Source: Pasteurella sp049670895 (lineage in GTDB: Bacteria; Pseudomonadota; Gammaproteobacteria; Enterobacterales; Pasteurellaceae). Taken from it: DNA of 64,000 nucleotides. The position numbers and the translations under genes are program-made. The stretch lies in assembly GCF_049670895.1 (NCBI RefSeq), contig NZ_CP187170.1; one strand, given 5' to 3'. How positions within the stretch are numbered: position 1 is the first letter of the stretch; each line of letters opens with the position of its first letter. This document shows, piece by piece, positions 51,443 to 61,157 of this stretch. The notes below the pieces were generated by a model. The model saw only the letters and a program-made list of their open reading frames with translations. It was not told where the DNA came from and searched no databases.

Positions 51443-53023
51443 TTATTGCGACATTTTCAATAAACGCTCAATCTCTTTTGCTCGTACTAAGAATTTTTTA
51501 CGTTCCATGGTACTCATACTGCTACTTGTTCCAGGTAGTTTTACTTTTAATGGGTTAACAGCACGTCCATTAATATGAAATTCATAATGTAAATGAGGCC
51601 CTGTTGAACGTCCTGTATTCCCTGATAAGGCGATACGTTGCCCTCGCTTAATCGTTTGTCCTGCACTCACCAAAGGACGACTCAAATGCATATACACCGT
51701 TTGGTATTCTCGACCATGACGAATCACAAGATAACGCCCTGCCCCGTTAGCTTGATAAGCCACTTTTTCCACCACACCATCAGCAGGAGCAATGACAGGC
51801 GTGCCGATTGGCATAGCAAAATCCACCCCTTTATGCGGTGCAATACGTCCCGTAATAGGATGACGGCGATAAGGATTAAAATGAGAAGAAACTCGAGCTT
51901 GACGTTGCAAAGGATAGCGAGCAAACCCTTTACTTAAGGTTTCCCCTTGCAGGTTGTAATAGCGACCATTCCCCGCTTGAATAGCATAATAGCTCTTACC
52001 AGCCGATGAAATATGAATCGCTTCCACATTCCCTTGCCCTGTGAGTTTATTATCAATGTATTCTCGGGAAATTAATAACGAGAATCGATCCCCCGTTTTT
52101 AAACGCTTTAAATTAGTTTGCCATTGCAAAGTGGTGCTCAGCTGATTAATTTGGCGACCTTCTAATCCCAAGGCTTTTAAACTCATATTAAAGGTGCCAT
52201 TAATTTTGCCTCTCAACACCTCTTTTTTCCAAACGCTTTTCTTTTGTAGGATTTGGCGTTTAAACTTACCGCCTTCAACTCGCTCATAAATGCGTTCTTC
52301 ACGTTCAGAAATTAGCCAGTTGAGATATTCAAGCTCCCCTTTACTGTTTAATATCCAATAAAATTGTTGCCCAGGTTTTAAGTGTTTTAACTCATCGTAA
52401 TTTTTTAATAAGTTAGCACTGGTTTCATCATCCAAACCTGACAGTTCTAAAACATCATGAAGGGTATCGCCACGTACCACGGTATGGCTAAATTGATTCT
52501 TAATGCGTAATGCTTGATCCATCACATCAAACAAATCCCTCAATGCATTCTTCGCATCTTCAGGTAAATCCGCAAATACGTCTTCTGTTTCAATCTTCAC
52601 TTCATCGACTTCATCGTCTTTGGCATCTAATTCATCATAAAACGAGGTGGCATCAAGGCTATCTTCGGTGGAAGACGCGGGACTATTTTTATCTGTTTCC
52701 GCCTCTTTTGCCATATTGCTTGTTTGCGTTTCCGTTTTTTCGGTTTTTGGGGTGGATTCAAGCGGTGCATGCTCAATAGTCTGTTCAGCTTGCTTATCGG
52801 CTTGATTTTCAAGCTCAGAGGATTGCTCAACTGATGAATGAATGTCACCATTTTCTTGAGAATGTGATGTTGAAAGAGAAGAATCGGGTTCACCTGAAGG
52901 TTTATCTTGTTTGGATCCTAAAAATAGCCCCAAACCAATACACAGAATTGCGATAAAGAAAATGGCCAATTTAATCTGAAATTTTTTTCTTCGTCTATCT
53001 CTTGCTAACTTAACGTGTCGCAC
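51443..53023 (-). CDS. mepM: M23 murein endopeptidase MepM-like
   Basis: This enzyme cleaves peptide cross-links in peptidoglycan to allow wall expansion. The 526-residue protein has one N-terminal membrane anchor (about 18-36), a long acidic Glu/Ser/Thr-rich spacer (about 40-165), an OapA/LysM-like domain (about 175-260, TVVRGDTLHDVLELSGL), and a C-terminal M23 LytM domain. The catalytic zinc residues are in HKGVDFAMPIGT (H, D) and GPHLHYEFHING (HxH). The gene is divergent from znuC, the same arrangement I recall in H. influenzae. Confidence 0.92.
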   Translation of the reverse strand: MRHVKLARDRRRKKFQIKLAIFFIAILCIGLGLFLGSKQDKPSGEPDSSLSTSHSQENGDIHSSVEQSSELENQADKQAEQTIEHAPLESTPKTEKTETQTSNMAKEAETDKNSPASSTEDSLDATSFYDELDAKDDEVDEVKIETEDVFADLPEDAKNALRDLFDVMDQALRIKNQFSHTVVRGDTLHDVLELSGLDDETSANLLKNYDELKHLKPGQQFYWILNSKGELEYLNWLISEREERIYERVEGGKFKRQILQKKSVWKKEVLRGKINGTFNMSLKALGLEGRQINQLSTTLQWQTNLKRLKTGDRFSLLISREYIDNKLTGQGNVEAIHISSAGKSYYAIQAGNGRYYNLQGETLSKGFARYPLQRQARVSSHFNPYRRHPITGRIAPHKGVDFAMPIGTPVIAPADGVVEKVAYQANGAGRYLVIRHGREYQTVYMHLSRPLVSAGQTIKRGQRIALSGNTGRSTGPHLHYEFHINGRAVNPLKVKLPGTSSSMSTMERKKFLVRAKEIERLLKMSQ

Positions 53024-53216
53024 AACGTCAGTCCCTTCCTTTTAATAATTGTTCTATTATGACCCAGTAAATATCAAAAAATTCAGCGTAAGCCTAAAAA
53101 AAGCCAATAAGTGATGAATTTCTATGCATTGTCAGCTTTTTGTGAGTCTAACCTTGTGAAACGTTCGAAAATACGCTATTTTTACTGAAATTTTAAGCCC
53201 TCAAGTCTAGCAAATA

Positions 53217-54008
53217 ATGCACATTCATTCTATAAAAATACCTTTAATTGAATTAAAAAATATTTATGTCGTTTTTGAACAAAAAAATGCGTTACAGAAT
53301 ATTAATTTAACCATTTATCCTGATTCTATTATCACGATTGTTGGACCAAATGGTGGGGGAAAATCCACGTTATTAAAAGTGCTACTCAAATTAATCCGCC
53401 CTACTGCGGGGAAAGTCATTTACAGTCACCATGTTCGAATTGGTTATGTCCCGCAAAAAATTCATCTTGATCACAGTTTACCCATCACGGTTGCTCAGTT
53501 TTTGTCGCTCAAAAAAGGCATTCGCCAACAAGAGATAGAGGAAACGCTCCGTTTATTATCTATTGAGCATTTACGCCAAAATAGCATGCAAAAATTATCG
53601 GGTGGGGAAATGCAACGGGTTTTACTGGCTCGAGCCATTTTAAACAAACCTAATCTGTTGGTGTTAGACGAACCAACACAAGGGGTGGATATCAACGGAC
53701 AAGCGGAACTTTATCAACTGATCCACAAAATGCGACAACAATTAAATTGTGCAATCCTAATGGTCTCACATGATTTGAATATTGTCATGGCTGATACCCA
53801 TGAAGTGCTTTGTATTAATCAGCATATTTGCTGTGCGGGCACGCCAGAAATTGTGTCGAATGATCCCACATTTATCCATTTTTTTGGTGATAAATTTGCT
53901 AAAAATGTCGCCCTCTATACCCACAAACATAACCATAAACACAATATTCATGGTGATGTGGATTACCATAACGAGATAACCGTTCCTCCCTCATCTAATA
54001 AAAAATAA
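53217..54008 (+). CDS. znuC: Zinc ABC transporter ATPase ZnuC
   Basis: This is the ATPase of the high-affinity zinc importer, 263 residues. Walker A is GPNGGGKST, the signature is LSGGEMQRVLLA, Walker B is LLVLDEPTQGVD and the switch His is in MVSHDL. The C-terminus is histidine-rich (HKHNHKHNIHGDVDYH), a hallmark of zinc ABC ATPases. It is followed by znuB after 12 bases. The binding protein ZnuA is not in the window. No clear Zur box was recognised in 53024-53216. Confidence 0.93.
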   Translation: MHIHSIKIPLIELKNIYVVFEQKNALQNINLTIYPDSIITIVGPNGGGKSTLLKVLLKLIRPTAGKVIYSHHVRIGYVPQKIHLDHSLPITVAQFLSLKKGIRQQEIEETLRLLSIEHLRQNSMQKLSGGEMQRVLLARAILNKPNLLVLDEPTQGVDINGQAELYQLIHKMRQQLNCAILMVSHDLNIVMADTHEVLCINQHICCAGTPEIVSNDPTFIHFFGDKFAKNVALYTHKHNHKHNIHGDVDYHNEITVPPSSNKK

Positions 54009-54020
54009 AGAGAAAATTTT

Positions 54021-54806
54021 ATGTTTGATATTTTGTTTCCAGCTTGGCTAACGGGTATGTTGCTTTCCTTGATCACTGCACCATTAGGGGCTTTTGTGGT
54101 ATGGCGAAAAATGGCCTATTTTGGCGATACCCTTGCACATTCTGCATTATTAGGCGTGGCATTAGGTTTTTTTCTTGACATCAATCCCTACCTTTCCATT
54201 TTAATTCTCACCTTAGTATTAGCCGTGATTATGGTTTGGTTAGAAGGCAAAACCCAATTTTCTGTTGATACCTTATTGGGCATCATTGCTCATAGTTGTC
54301 TATCGTTAGGTGTTGTAACAGTGGGGTTATTGGAAAATGTACGGGTGGATTTAATGGCGTATTTATTCGGTGATTTGCTTGCCCTTGCTTATGATGATTT
54401 ACTCTATATTTTCTGTGGCGTGATAGTTGTCTTAGCCACGTTAGTCTATTTCTGGAAGCCACTTATTTCTACCACCGTTAGTCCAGAACTGGCTCAAGTA
54501 GAAGGGATTAATGTACAAAAAATGCGTTTTATTCTCATGATTTTAACCGCACTTACCATTGCACTCAGCATGAAATTTGTGGGGGCATTAATTATTACAT
54601 CATTATTAATTATTCCATCCGCCACTGCGAGACGCTTTGCCAGAACACCAGAACAAATGGTCATCATTGCCGTATTTATTAGCATGCTTTCCGTCAGCAT
54701 GGGGCTAACCTTATCCGCCTTTTATGACACGGCGGCAGGACCTTCTGTGGTGATCTGTGCCAGTTTATTATTCTTACTTTCTTTACTCAAAAAAGAAGCC
54801 AATTAA
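54021..54806 (+). CDS. znuB: Zinc ABC transporter permease ZnuB
   Basis: This is an ABC-3 family inner-membrane permease, 261 residues with seven or eight hydrophobic segments. Typical motifs are VWRKMAYFGDTLAHSALLGV (about 27-46) and SMKFVGALIITSLLIIPSAT (about 181-200). It pairs with ZnuC and lies in the same transcript. Confidence 0.93.
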   Translation: MFDILFPAWLTGMLLSLITAPLGAFVVWRKMAYFGDTLAHSALLGVALGFFLDINPYLSILILTLVLAVIMVWLEGKTQFSVDTLLGIIAHSCLSLGVVTVGLLENVRVDLMAYLFGDLLALAYDDLLYIFCGVIVVLATLVYFWKPLISTTVSPELAQVEGINVQKMRFILMILTALTIALSMKFVGALIITSLLIIPSATARRFARTPEQMVIIAVFISMLSVSMGLTLSAFYDTAAGPSVVICASLLFLLSLLKKEAN

Positions 54807-54914
54807 CGCTAGTTTCACCGTCCATTTTCCTCAACCGTATCCATTGTGTTTCCATCTCAAAATTGCTTGAGATGGAAAGCCTCACAGGCTAATACATCTG
54901 CATGACAGAAAATA

Positions 54915-54959
54915 AAAAAGCCGTAAGCTAGTGATTTAACACTTAACTTACGGCTTTTT
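54915..54959. terminator. Terminator of tRNA-Ser (bidirectional)
   Basis: AAAAAGCCGTAAG (54915-54927) pairs with CTTACGGCTTTTT (54947-54959), just downstream of the leftward tRNA. A weaker inverted repeat (CATCTCAA/TTGAGATG, 54852-54873) precedes it. Confidence 0.8.
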
Positions 54960-54969
54960 CTGAATTTGA

Positions 54970-55059
54970 TGGCGGAGGAAGTGAGATTCGAACTCACGGA
55001 GGGCGTAAACCCTCGCCGGTTTTCAAGACCGGTGCCTTCAACCACTCGACCATTCCTCC
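54970..55059 (-). tRNA. tRNA-Ser (anticodon TGA)
   Basis: This is a 90-nt class II tRNA with a long variable arm and encoded CCA. On the minus strand the acceptor GGAGGAA pairs with TTCCTCC, the anticodon arm reads CCGGTCTTGAAAACCGG, and the T-arm reads GAGTTCGAATCTC. It reads UCA/UCN codons. Confidence 0.95.
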
Positions 55060-55272
55060 GTGGTTTTAACTTGGCGGAATATAATATAGTTATGAATTAG
55101 AGTAAATCAAAAAATCACGCCCCTTCGTTTAAATGGCGTGATTCTGTTCATCTTGCTTTCTAATTAAACAGCATTTAATTGTCGATTGTACATTTTTAAC
55201 ATTGACTTTTTCCAAACTAACCAGTACTTTAACCCCATTCTTTTCTCTTCCATTTACACAAGGAGCCTAACT

Positions 55273-55935
55273 ATGGAATCTCGGATTATCATTGATGACA
55301 GAGAAACGTCATTGCTGAGCACGCATAAAGTGTTACGCAATACCTACTTTCTACTGGGTTTAACACTTGCGTTTTCTTCAGTTGTCGCTTATATATCAAT
55401 GAGCTTAAACTTACCTCGTCCAAATCTCATTTTGATGCTTGTAGGTTTCTATGGCTTATTATTTTTAACCAACAAACTCGCCAATAGCGGATTAGGTATT
55501 TTAGCCGCTTTCGCTTTCACAGGCTTCTTAGGATACACCTTAGGACCGATTTTAAATGTTTATGTCAGCCAAGGTGCAAGTGATATTGTCGTCTTTGCCT
55601 TAGCTGGCACGGCAGCGGTGTTCTTTGCTTGTTCGGCTTATGTGCTAACCACGAAAAAAGATATGTCTTTCCTTTCAGGCACTATCTTCGCACTATTCAT
55701 CGTATTGTTGTTAGGTACGGTAGGAAGTTTCTTCTTTCACTCACCGATGCTTTATCTTGCTATTAGTGGTTTATTTGTGATTTTCTCAACTATGGGAATC
55801 TTATATGAAACCAGCAATATTATTCATGGTGGTGAAACCAATTATATCCGTGCAACAGTCAGTATTTTCGTATCGCTTTACAATTTATTTATTAGTTTAT
55901 TAAACATCCTATCTATTTTCTCAAGCGACGATTAA
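55273..55935 (+). CDS. yccA: Bax-inhibitor-1 family membrane protein YccA
   Basis: This is a 220-residue inner-membrane protein with seven hydrophobic segments, of the YccA/BI-1 family. In E. coli YccA is a substrate and modulator of FtsH. The start at 55273 follows AGGAG; the frame reaches back to 55186 without support. A plausible promoter (TTGACT 55202-55207, TACTTT 55225-55230) lies just upstream. It is followed by tusE as in E. coli. Confidence 0.92.
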   Translation: MESRIIIDDRETSLLSTHKVLRNTYFLLGLTLAFSSVVAYISMSLNLPRPNLILMLVGFYGLLFLTNKLANSGLGILAAFAFTGFLGYTLGPILNVYVSQGASDIVVFALAGTAAVFFACSAYVLTTKKDMSFLSGTIFALFIVLLLGTVGSFFFHSPMLYLAISGLFVIFSTMGILYETSNIIHGGETNYIRATVSIFVSLYNLFISLLNILSIFSSDD

Positions 55936-55960
55936 TACATTTCTTGAAAAATAACATTCC

Positions 55961-55986
55961 ACGCCCCATTTTTGGGGCGTTTTGTT
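55961..55986 (+). terminator. Terminator after yccA
   Basis: ACGCCCC (55961-55967) pairs with GGGGCGT (55974-55980), then TTTTG. Confidence 0.85.
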
Positions 55987-56026
55987 ATAATTAACGTTTT
56001 ATAATAATATGAAATCCTCACCATAT

Positions 56027-56356
56027 ATGATCACAGTAAATCACCTCCAAATTGAAACCGATGCCCATGGCTATTTATTAGACCTAAATCAGTGGAATGA
56101 AGACGTTGCACGTGCAATCGCCGATCTTGAAAATATTCAGCTAACAGAAGCACATTGGGAAGTTATTTATTTTGTTCGCCAATTTTATCAAGAATATAAA
56201 ACCTCTCCCGCCATTAGAATGTTGGTTAAAGCTATGGCACAAAAATTAGGGGAAGAAAAAGGAAATAGCCGTTATTTACAACGTCTTTTCCCTGATGGAC
56301 CAGCGAAACAAGCAACCAAATTAGCAGGTTTACCCAAACCCGCTAAGTGTTTATAA
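56027..56356 (+). CDS. tusE: Sulfurtransferase TusE (DsrC family)
   Basis: TusE passes sulfur from TusBCD to MnmA for 2-thiolation of tRNA wobble uridine. The conserved C-terminus ends AGLPKPAKCL, with the penultimate Cys as the sulfur carrier, and the family core is HWEVIYFVRQFYQEYKTSPA. The ATG at 56027 gives the family length of 109; an in-frame ATG at 56009 adds six residues. Neither has a strong ribosome site. The gene lies between yccA and the yfe operon. Confidence 0.95.
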   Translation: MITVNHLQIETDAHGYLLDLNQWNEDVARAIADLENIQLTEAHWEVIYFVRQFYQEYKTSPAIRMLVKAMAQKLGEEKGNSRYLQRLFPDGPAKQATKLAGLPKPAKCL

Positions 56357-56369
56357 GTAAATTATTTTG

Positions 56370-56388
56370 AGAATTATTTTTATTTACA
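56370..56388 (+). promoter_or_regulatory. Possible Fur site upstream of yfeA
   Basis: GAGAATTATTTTTATTTAC matches about 12 of 19 Fur positions by eye, 66-84 bases before yfeA. AT-rich context makes chance matches easy. Confidence 0.3.
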
Positions 56389-56453
56389 AAGCTATTTTTT
56401 GCACATAGAATACTGATGCGACTTTATTAACCAACAACATAAGGAGAAATGAC

Positions 56454-57335
56454 ATGCGTCGATTAGTCGTTATTTTAAGTGCAATTATGCTAGGTGTTTT
56501 CACCTCTCCAGCTTTTGCAAAATTCAAAGTGGTCACCACATTCACTGTAATTCAAGATATTGCTCAAAATGTTGCTGGTGATGCAGCGGTTGTTGAGTCT
56601 ATCACGAAACCTGGTGCAGAAATTCATGATTATGAACCAACGCCTAAAGATATCGTAAAAGCACAACATGCGGATCTGGTTTTATGGAATGGTTTAAATC
56701 TTGAGCGTTGGTTTGAAAAATTCTTCCAAAACGTTAAAAATAAACCTGCTGTTGTTGTTACAGAAGGTATCACCCCAATTTCAATCTATGAAGGTCCTTA
56801 CAAAGATGCACCAAACCCACATGCGTGGATGTCAACATCAAATGCCCTCATCTACATTGAAAATATCAAAAATGCGTTCGTAAAATACGATCCGAAAAAT
56901 GCGGAAACTTATATTAAAAACGCAGAAAATTATGCTAATAAAATCAAAAAATTAGATCAACCTTTACGTGAAAAATTAGCACAAATCCCACAAGGTCAAC
57001 GTTGGTTAGTAACTAGTGAAGGTGCATTTAGTTATTTAGCAAAAGATTATGGTTTACAAGAAGCGTATCTATGGCCAATCAATGCTGAAGAACAAGGTAC
57101 ACCACAACAAGTACGTAAAGTCATTGAAACAGTACGTAAAAATAACATCCCTGTGGTCTTTAGTGAAAGTACAATTTCACCAAAACCAGCACAACAAGTT
57201 GCAAAAGAAACCGGTGCGAAATACGGTGGTGTGTTATATGTAGATTCACTTTCTGCAGCAAACGGTCCTGTACCAACTTACATCGACTTATTAAACGTCA
57301 CTGTATCAACTATCGTTAAAGGATTTGAAAAATAA
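56454..57335 (+). CDS. yfeA: Mn/Fe ABC transporter substrate-binding protein YfeA (SitA-like)
   Basis: This is a periplasmic metal-binding protein of cluster A-I, 293 residues, with a signal peptide ending SPAFA. Metal ligands are recognisable: His in GAEIHDYEPTPKD, His in DAPNPHAWMS, Glu in VFSESTISPKPA and Asp near VLYVDSLSA. This set suits Mn/Fe rather than zinc proteins, which have a His-rich loop. It is the first gene of yfeABCD; the stop overlaps yfeB. Confidence 0.92.
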   Translation: MRRLVVILSAIMLGVFTSPAFAKFKVVTTFTVIQDIAQNVAGDAAVVESITKPGAEIHDYEPTPKDIVKAQHADLVLWNGLNLERWFEKFFQNVKNKPAVVVTEGITPISIYEGPYKDAPNPHAWMSTSNALIYIENIKNAFVKYDPKNAETYIKNAENYANKIKKLDQPLREKLAQIPQGQRWLVTSEGAFSYLAKDYGLQEAYLWPINAEEQGTPQQVRKVIETVRKNNIPVVFSESTISPKPAQQVAKETGAKYGGVLYVDSLSAANGPVPTYIDLLNVTVSTIVKGFEK

Positions 57336-58228
57336 TGCCAACACCTACCATTGCATCAATTGCTGTTAATGATGTAACTGTTCGTTATAACAACGGCCAT
57401 ACCGCTATCCATGATATGACTTTTTACTTAGAGGGCGGTACAACTTGTGCGCTGGTAGGAGTAAATGGTAGTGGAAAATCTACACTTTTCAAAAGCTTAA
57501 TGGGCTTGGTCAAGCCACAAAAGGGTGAAATCACCCTCTGTGGCTTACCTATTGCCGACACACTCAAACAAAATCTCGTTTCTTATGTGCCGCAGTCAGA
57601 AGATGTAGACTGGCAATTTCCAGTGTCAGTCTATGATGTGGTTATGATGGGACGTTATGGCTATATGAACTTTTTACGCATACCGAGTGCACAAGATAAA
57701 CAAAAAGTGCAAGAGGCAATGCAACGTGTCAGTATTGAACATTTAGCTGAACGTCAAATTGGTGAACTCTCTGGTGGGCAGAAGAAACGGGTTTTCCTCG
57801 CACGAGCCTTGGCACAACAAAGCCAAATTATTTTATTAGATGAGCCTTTTACAGGTGTTGATGTCAAAACAGAAAATGCCATTATGGATCTGTTAGATCA
57901 ATTACGTAGTGAAGGACACCTCATTTTAATTTCCACCCACAATTTAGGTTCTGTCCCTGATTTCTGTGATCAGGTTGTCATGATTAATCGTACTGTATTA
58001 GCTGCGGGCAAAACAGAAACCACTTTTACACAAAAAAACCTTGAGCTTGTTTTCGGTGGCGTATTACGCCATGTCAAATTATTGGGTAAAGATATCCATG
58101 AAGATGAAGATGCTCGCTCAGTCACCGTGTTAAGTGATGAAGAATTACCTGCTGTCTTCTATGGTCAAACGAAAAATGATCCACCAGCACCTATTACGAA
58201 AAATCCTGAACATAAGGACAATGCATAA
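57335..58228 (+). CDS. yfeB: Mn/Fe ABC transporter ATPase YfeB
   Basis: This ATPase has 297 residues: Walker A GVNGSGKST, Q-loop YVPQSEDVDWQFPVSVYD, signature LSGGQKKRVFLA, Walker B IILLDEPFTGVD and switch ISTHNL. The tail (about 250-297) is acidic and variable. The gene overlaps both yfeA and yfeC by one base. Confidence 0.93.
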   Translation: MPTPTIASIAVNDVTVRYNNGHTAIHDMTFYLEGGTTCALVGVNGSGKSTLFKSLMGLVKPQKGEITLCGLPIADTLKQNLVSYVPQSEDVDWQFPVSVYDVVMMGRYGYMNFLRIPSAQDKQKVQEAMQRVSIEHLAERQIGELSGGQKKRVFLARALAQQSQIILLDEPFTGVDVKTENAIMDLLDQLRSEGHLILISTHNLGSVPDFCDQVVMINRTVLAAGKTETTFTQKNLELVFGGVLRHVKLLGKDIHEDEDARSVTVLSDEELPAVFYGQTKNDPPAPITKNPEHKDNA

Positions 58229-59103
58229 TGTGGGATCTTTTACTTGAACCCTTTCAATATGAGTATATGACGAAGGCGATTTTGCTTTCGGCTGCCGTTG
58301 GTGGAATTTGTGCGTTTTTATCTTCTTATCTCATGCTAAAAGGCTGGTCCTTAATTGGTGATGCTCTTTCCCATTCTGTGGTACCTGGCGTTGCCATTGC
58401 GTATGCCTTATCCTTACCCTATGCACTCGGTGCTTTTTTTTCGGGAATTTTAGCTGCCCTGTCAATTCTTTGGATCAAATCCATCACCAAATTGCGTGAA
58501 GATGCGGTAATTGGCTTTATTTTTACCACTTTCTTTGCCCTTGGATTATTGATTATTTCCTTAAATCCAACGTCAATTAAGGTACAAGATATTGTTCTTG
58601 GGAATATTTTAGGGATTGCAGATGAAGATGTCGTACAAGTTGCCATTATTATTGGTGTTACGCTTGGGTTATTACTGATCTTTTGGAAAGATTTATTGTT
58701 AGTCTTTTTTGATGAAACCCATGCCTCCTCTGTCGGACTTTCGCCACTTCGTTATAAAGTATTGTTTTTCACCTTATTAAGTGCTTGTGTGGTTGCTGCA
58801 CTGCAAACTGTCGGGGCAATTCTGGTTATTGCAATGGTTATTACACCAGGTGCAACCGCCTATTTATTAACGGATCGTTTCCGGACATTGGCAACCATTG
58901 CTGTCGTACTAGGGGTAACCACGAGTACACTCGGTGTCTATGTGAGTTATTATCTAGACGGTGCAACAGGTGGTGTTATTGTGTGTTTTCAGACCGCACT
59001 TTTCTTACTAGCCTTTTTCTTCTCACCGAAATATGGCACCTTACGCCGTAATACCGTGCTGAAGAATGAGGTTGAAAGGGAGGCTGAAAATGGAGATTTA
59101 TAA
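58228..59103 (+). CDS. yfeC: Mn/Fe ABC transporter permease YfeC
   Basis: This is an ABC-3 permease, 291 residues with eight or nine hydrophobic segments and the motif LMLKGWSLIGDALSHSVVPG (about 35-54). The C-terminus overlaps the yfeD start by 14 bases. Confidence 0.93.
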   Translation: MWDLLLEPFQYEYMTKAILLSAAVGGICAFLSSYLMLKGWSLIGDALSHSVVPGVAIAYALSLPYALGAFFSGILAALSILWIKSITKLREDAVIGFIFTTFFALGLLIISLNPTSIKVQDIVLGNILGIADEDVVQVAIIIGVTLGLLLIFWKDLLLVFFDETHASSVGLSPLRYKVLFFTLLSACVVAALQTVGAILVIAMVITPGATAYLLTDRFRTLATIAVVLGVTTSTLGVYVSYYLDGATGGVIVCFQTALFLLAFFFSPKYGTLRRNTVLKNEVEREAENGDL

Positions 59104-59923
59104 TTGGCTAGTAGAACCTTTTAGCTACCCTTTTATGCGAAATGCCTTATTGACAGCCATTATTGTGGCAATGATTTGTGCAGTATTGTCTTGCTATTTG
59201 GTACTAAAAGGTTGGTCATTAATGGGTGATGCCATTTCCCATGCGGTACTACCAGGGATCGTCATTGCTTTCATGTTAGGCATTCCTTTATCCATTGGTG
59301 CTTTTGGGGCAGGTTTATTTTGTGCATTAAGTGTAGGCTACCTGAAAGAAAATAGCCGTATAAAAGAAGATACCGTGATGGGGATTGTGTTCTCGGGTAT
59401 GTTCGCATTTGGTATTGTCCTTTTTACCAAAGTGAAAACAGAACAGCATCTTTACCATATTTTATTCGGTAACTTATTAGGGGTGAGTCATCAAGAGTTA
59501 ATTCAAACCTTGATTATTTCCCTAATTATTTTTACGGTTATTATGATTAAGCGAAAAGATTTTCTACTCTATTGCTTCGACCAAAGTCATACAAGAGTAG
59601 CAGGACTTTCACCAAGAATATTACATTACACCTTGTTGATGTTATTAGCCTTAACCATTATCACCGCCATGCAAGTTGTTGGTGTCATTTTAGTGGTGGC
59701 TATGCTCATTTCCCCTGGGATTACGGCATTTATTCTCAGTAAACGCTTTGACAGAATGTTGATTATTGCAATCAGCGTTTCTGTGGTCAGCAGTTTATTG
59801 GGAACCATCATCAGTTATCACATTGATGGGGCAACAGGTTCTTGTATTATTCTCTTGCAAGCACTGTTCTTCTTAATGGCGTTGATTTATCAAAAAATCA
59901 AATTAGCACGGATACATCGTTAA
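59090..59923 (+). CDS. yfeD: Mn/Fe ABC transporter permease YfeD
   Basis: This is the second ABC-3 permease, 277 residues from the ATG at 59090, which has AGGGAGG eight bases upstream; the frame extends to 59066. The motif LVLKGWSLMGDAISHAVLPG mirrors YfeC, showing the pair arose by duplication. Its end overlaps the convergent acyP gene by four bases. Confidence 0.92.
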   Translation: MEIYNWLVEPFSYPFMRNALLTAIIVAMICAVLSCYLVLKGWSLMGDAISHAVLPGIVIAFMLGIPLSIGAFGAGLFCALSVGYLKENSRIKEDTVMGIVFSGMFAFGIVLFTKVKTEQHLYHILFGNLLGVSHQELIQTLIISLIIFTVIMIKRKDFLLYCFDQSHTRVAGLSPRILHYTLLMLLALTIITAMQVVGVILVVAMLISPGITAFILSKRFDRMLIIAISVSVVSSLLGTIISYHIDGATGSCIILLQALFFLMALIYQKIKLARIHR

Positions 59924-60192
59924 CTCGATACTGAAAATCCATCATTAACCAACGGACCGTCATATTCTTGGGCAAGCACTTGCTCTACTTTGGCGGTTCG
60001 TGGTCCTTTCAACAACCAACGATGTAAGCGAGCGATTTGCGATTCCTCCCCTGCTGCAATCACCTCTACACTGCCATCTGCACGATTTCGAACAAAGCCA
60101 TGTAGCCCCATTTTTCTTGCTTCACACCAAGTAAAATAACGAAATCCGACCCCTTGTACGACACCAAAAATTAAAAATCGTTTTTTTATCAT
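59920..60192 (-). CDS. acyP: Acylphosphatase
   Basis: This small enzyme hydrolyses acyl phosphates, 90 residues. The catalytic Arg18 is in VVQGVGFRYF and Asn36 in GFVRNRADGSVEV; both are conserved. It is the homologue of E. coli YccX and lies on the opposite strand from its neighbours, as yccX does in E. coli. Confidence 0.95.
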   Translation of the reverse strand: MIKKRFLIFGVVQGVGFRYFTWCEARKMGLHGFVRNRADGSVEVIAAGEESQIARLHRWLLKGPRTAKVEQVLAQEYDGPLVNDGFSVSS

Positions 60193-60362
60193 AACGCCAC
60201 CCTTTTATTCTCTTAAATAATACGCATTACAACACGGTTTTTTACATTTAATCGAGTCTGTCTATTTTCATTTGTTTAAAATTCGACTAGCATATACAAA
60301 CACTTTACAGAATAAAGTGCTTTGACTTTAAACTTATTTTCCTTACAGAAATAGGAGTAAAT

Positions 60363-61019
60363 ATGAAATTTCGTTTCGCTGCATTAGCAACCGCAGCTTT
60401 ATTCACTAGCACCGCGAGCTTTGCAGGAGTAATAACAAGTTCATCTAATATTGATTTTCTCGCAATTGATGGACAAAAAGCAAGCAAGTCACTACTAAAA
60501 GAAACCCGTTCATTCAATATTAACGACAATCAAACTCACCAAGTGGTGGTTCGTGTCTCTGAAATTGTTCGTTCGGGTTCTGACCGCACTTTATTTGAAT
60601 CTGAACCTATTGTGATTACCTTTCAAGGTATTGCTGACGACATCTTGATTTCTGCTCCTCGACTCGAAACAGAAAGAGATGCCAATAAGTTCAAAAAAGA
60701 CCCCGTTATTCATGTAAAAACCGTTTCAGGTGCCGAGGTTTCCACCAAACAAGAATATTTGAAACAAGAAGGGTTCCTACCGGGTGTCAACCTCATTGAA
60801 AATCTTTCGGAATATAATGCTTCTGGTGCACCAGCTGCCGTAGCAGGTTTTGCAAGCACCACCATGCCCGCTGCCATTCCTGGCTTTGCCAAAGCTCAGA
60901 AAGGTAAAATCACCGTTCAAGGCGAAAATGTGGCAGAACAAATGTTACAATATTGGTATCAACAAGCAGATAAAGAAACCCAACAACGTTTTATTCAGTG
61001 GGCAAAAAATCAGAAATAA
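60363..61019 (+). CDS. yccT: DUF2057/UPF0319 family protein YccT
   Basis: This is a 218-residue exported protein with a signal peptide ending SFA|GVITSSSNIDFLAIDG, where SNIDFLAIDG is typical of the YccT family. E. coli YccT (CsgI) is periplasmic and affects curli; no curli genes are seen here, so the role is uncertain. The ribosome site is AGGAG. Synteny with yccF and yccS supports the name. Confidence 0.85.
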   Translation: MKFRFAALATAALFTSTASFAGVITSSSNIDFLAIDGQKASKSLLKETRSFNINDNQTHQVVVRVSEIVRSGSDRTLFESEPIVITFQGIADDILISAPRLETERDANKFKKDPVIHVKTVSGAEVSTKQEYLKQEGFLPGVNLIENLSEYNASGAPAAVAGFASTTMPAAIPGFAKAQKGKITVQGENVAEQMLQYWYQQADKETQQRFIQWAKNQK

Positions 61020-61157
61020 TCTGATCTCTCCTGAAGTGCGGTCTGTTTTTCAAACATTTTACGAACGTCCTTTATCATATCGCTCAGCATAACTTGGTGT
61101 TGAGCGATATTTATTGCCAAAAAAGAAGCCGAAGGCTAATGAAGAGGAGAAACCAAA